Source of the DNA: Cytophagales bacterium | Lineage (GTDB): Bacteria; Bacteroidota; Bacteroidia; Cytophagales; Spirosomataceae | Direction: 5' to 3' | Length of the DNA: 64,000 nt | Assembly (NCBI GenBank): GCA_013298025.1 | Contig: JAAFJE010000005.1 | Coordinates: forward strand, 1 to 64,000 | Part shown: in pieces, positions 63,347 through 64,000 of the stretch | How positions within the stretch are numbered: the first letter of the stretch is position 1 | How the letters are laid out: each line of letters starts with the position of its first letter | Notes under the pieces: generated by a model | The model's input: the letters and a program-made list of their open reading frames with translations, nothing else | Databases searched by the model: none | What the model was told of the DNA's origin: nothing | Position numbers and translations under genes: made by a program

Positions 63347-64000
63347 TTATCCAACCATTGCTTTGCGGTTGGTTTCTTCGATGATTTGAATGATTTTTTG
63401 GTCATTGGTTGGAAAAACGCCACTGACACCGCTTTCGTGAAATTTGGTAAAGGGTGGCTCAAAAAGCATTTCGGGGTCTATTTTACCATTGGCGGTGAAT
63501 TGCTTGATGATAAATTCGATAAAGGTTATCTGTTCTGATGTTAATGGGCCATTAGAAAGAAAAGAGGAAAAAGCTTCTCTTACAGCCTGAACGTCCATAC
63601 CCAATATAGAACGAACAAATTCGCCAAGGGGCTTGTCGCCTATGATTTTTTTGAACTCTTCGTGCGTTGCTACGCCCGATTGCTCGAATAGCATTTTATC
63701 AAGAGCATCTAATTCAAAGCTCGTAATGGCTTGATTGGTGTGTAGCCTATGAATGGTTAGATTATGAGCATTTTCTAAAACGATTTTTTTCAATTTTGCA
63801 TAATGACTTTCAAAATTTCCATAGCTGCCAGCGAAGTCTTCTATTACTAAAGGGGCTGTGATTTCGTCTTGAAAATTGGTGTAAAATATCCCTTTCCCTG
63901 TGCCTACTTCTATCAATTTACTCAAATCTCGTATGGCTATACGCACTTGTTCAAGGCTTGGAATAGATACGCTTTCCCAGTATTCTTGTTGTACCAACAT
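63347..64000 (-). CDS. hsdR: Type I restriction enzyme R subunit, C-terminal part (runs off the right edge)
   Basis: Only the last 217 residues are in the window, ending at the TAA at 63,347. The sequence EYWESVSIPSLEQVRIAIRDLSKLIEVGTGKGIFYTNFQDEI and LTSEQITFIEFIIKQFTANGKIDPEMLFEPPFTKF match the EcoEI-R C-terminal domain of HsdR, which is helical and contacts the methylase core. The ATG at the edge is internal, not the gene start. HsdR with HsdS and HsdM should continue to the right. It belongs to a small defence island with PtuAB. Confidence 0.85.
   Translation of the reverse strand: MLVQQEYWESVSIPSLEQVRIAIRDLSKLIEVGTGKGIFYTNFQDEITAPLVIEDFAGSYGNFESHYAKLKKIVLENAHNLTIHRLHTNQAITSFELDALDKMLFEQSGVATHEEFKKIIGDKPLGEFVRSILGMDVQAVREAFSSFLSNGPLTSEQITFIEFIIKQFTANGKIDPEMLFEPPFTKFHESGVSGVFPTNDQKIIQIIEETNRKAMVG

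Overview
The window is a chromosomal piece of a Bacteroidota bacterium, most likely order Cytophagales (Spirosomataceae-like). The evidence is the moderate-to-low GC, Bacteroidota-specific families (DUF5606, DUF4783, eukaryotic-type NADP isocitrate dehydrogenase, an ExbB-ExbD-ExbD-TonB cluster joined to a PstS-like lipoprotein and a TPR protein), promoter -7 boxes of the TAnnTTTG type and many exported proteins. The genus cannot be fixed from sequence reading alone. Most of the window is ordinary housekeeping DNA with genes on both strands. Almost every convergent pair is separated by a strong hairpin terminator.

Layout. 1-1,100: edge of a probable ISAon1-type transposase, a small membrane-protein ORF and a dense cluster of intergenic hairpin repeats. 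1.1-13.6 kb: DUF5606, engB, a 738-residue protein with about 23 short repeats and a peptidoglycan-binding tail, a thioredoxin-like protein, a beta-barrel protein, hemE, a conserved 471-residue unknown, an N-acetylglucosamine-kinase-like protein, a cytochrome b5-like protein and thiL. 13.6-16.1 kb: a perfect 51-bp palindrome, a second repeat cluster, a 3' fragment of priA and two proteins without a known function. 16.1-30 kb: a rhodanese-thioredoxin fusion, eno, a divIC-like gene, a low-molecular-weight phosphatase, gpmI, an rsmB-like gene, hydrolases and icd. 30.3-37.2 kb: the TonB energy-transduction cluster. 37.2-47.8 kb: SDR, PPK2, pseudouridine synthase, tRNA-Arg(CCG) followed by a third repeat cluster, aldose epimerase, phytanoyl-CoA dioxygenase, PAP2-like, msrA, a Crp/Fnr regulator, a universal stress protein and a GumN-like protein. 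47.9-58.9 kb: two paralogous secreted M1 metallopeptidases bracketing a phosphoribosyltransferase, DUF4783, an S41 protease, ruvX, a short stand-alone primase and an ECF sigma factor. 59-64 kb: a small defence island with a two-gene Septu-like system (PtuA ATPase and PtuB HNH nuclease) between direct repeats, and the C-terminal end of a type I restriction HsdR subunit at the right edge.

The most unusual material is (i) a modular family of dispersed hairpin repeats, including a 175-bp MITE-like element with about 30-bp terminal inverted repeats, seen complete twice and truncated once, whose small hairpin loops occur in both orientations and which abuts gene fragments including a decapitated priA; (ii) the Septu cassette lying between two copies of the 5' flank of the M1 peptidase gene; and (iii) uneven similarity along the two M1 genes that suggests gene conversion.
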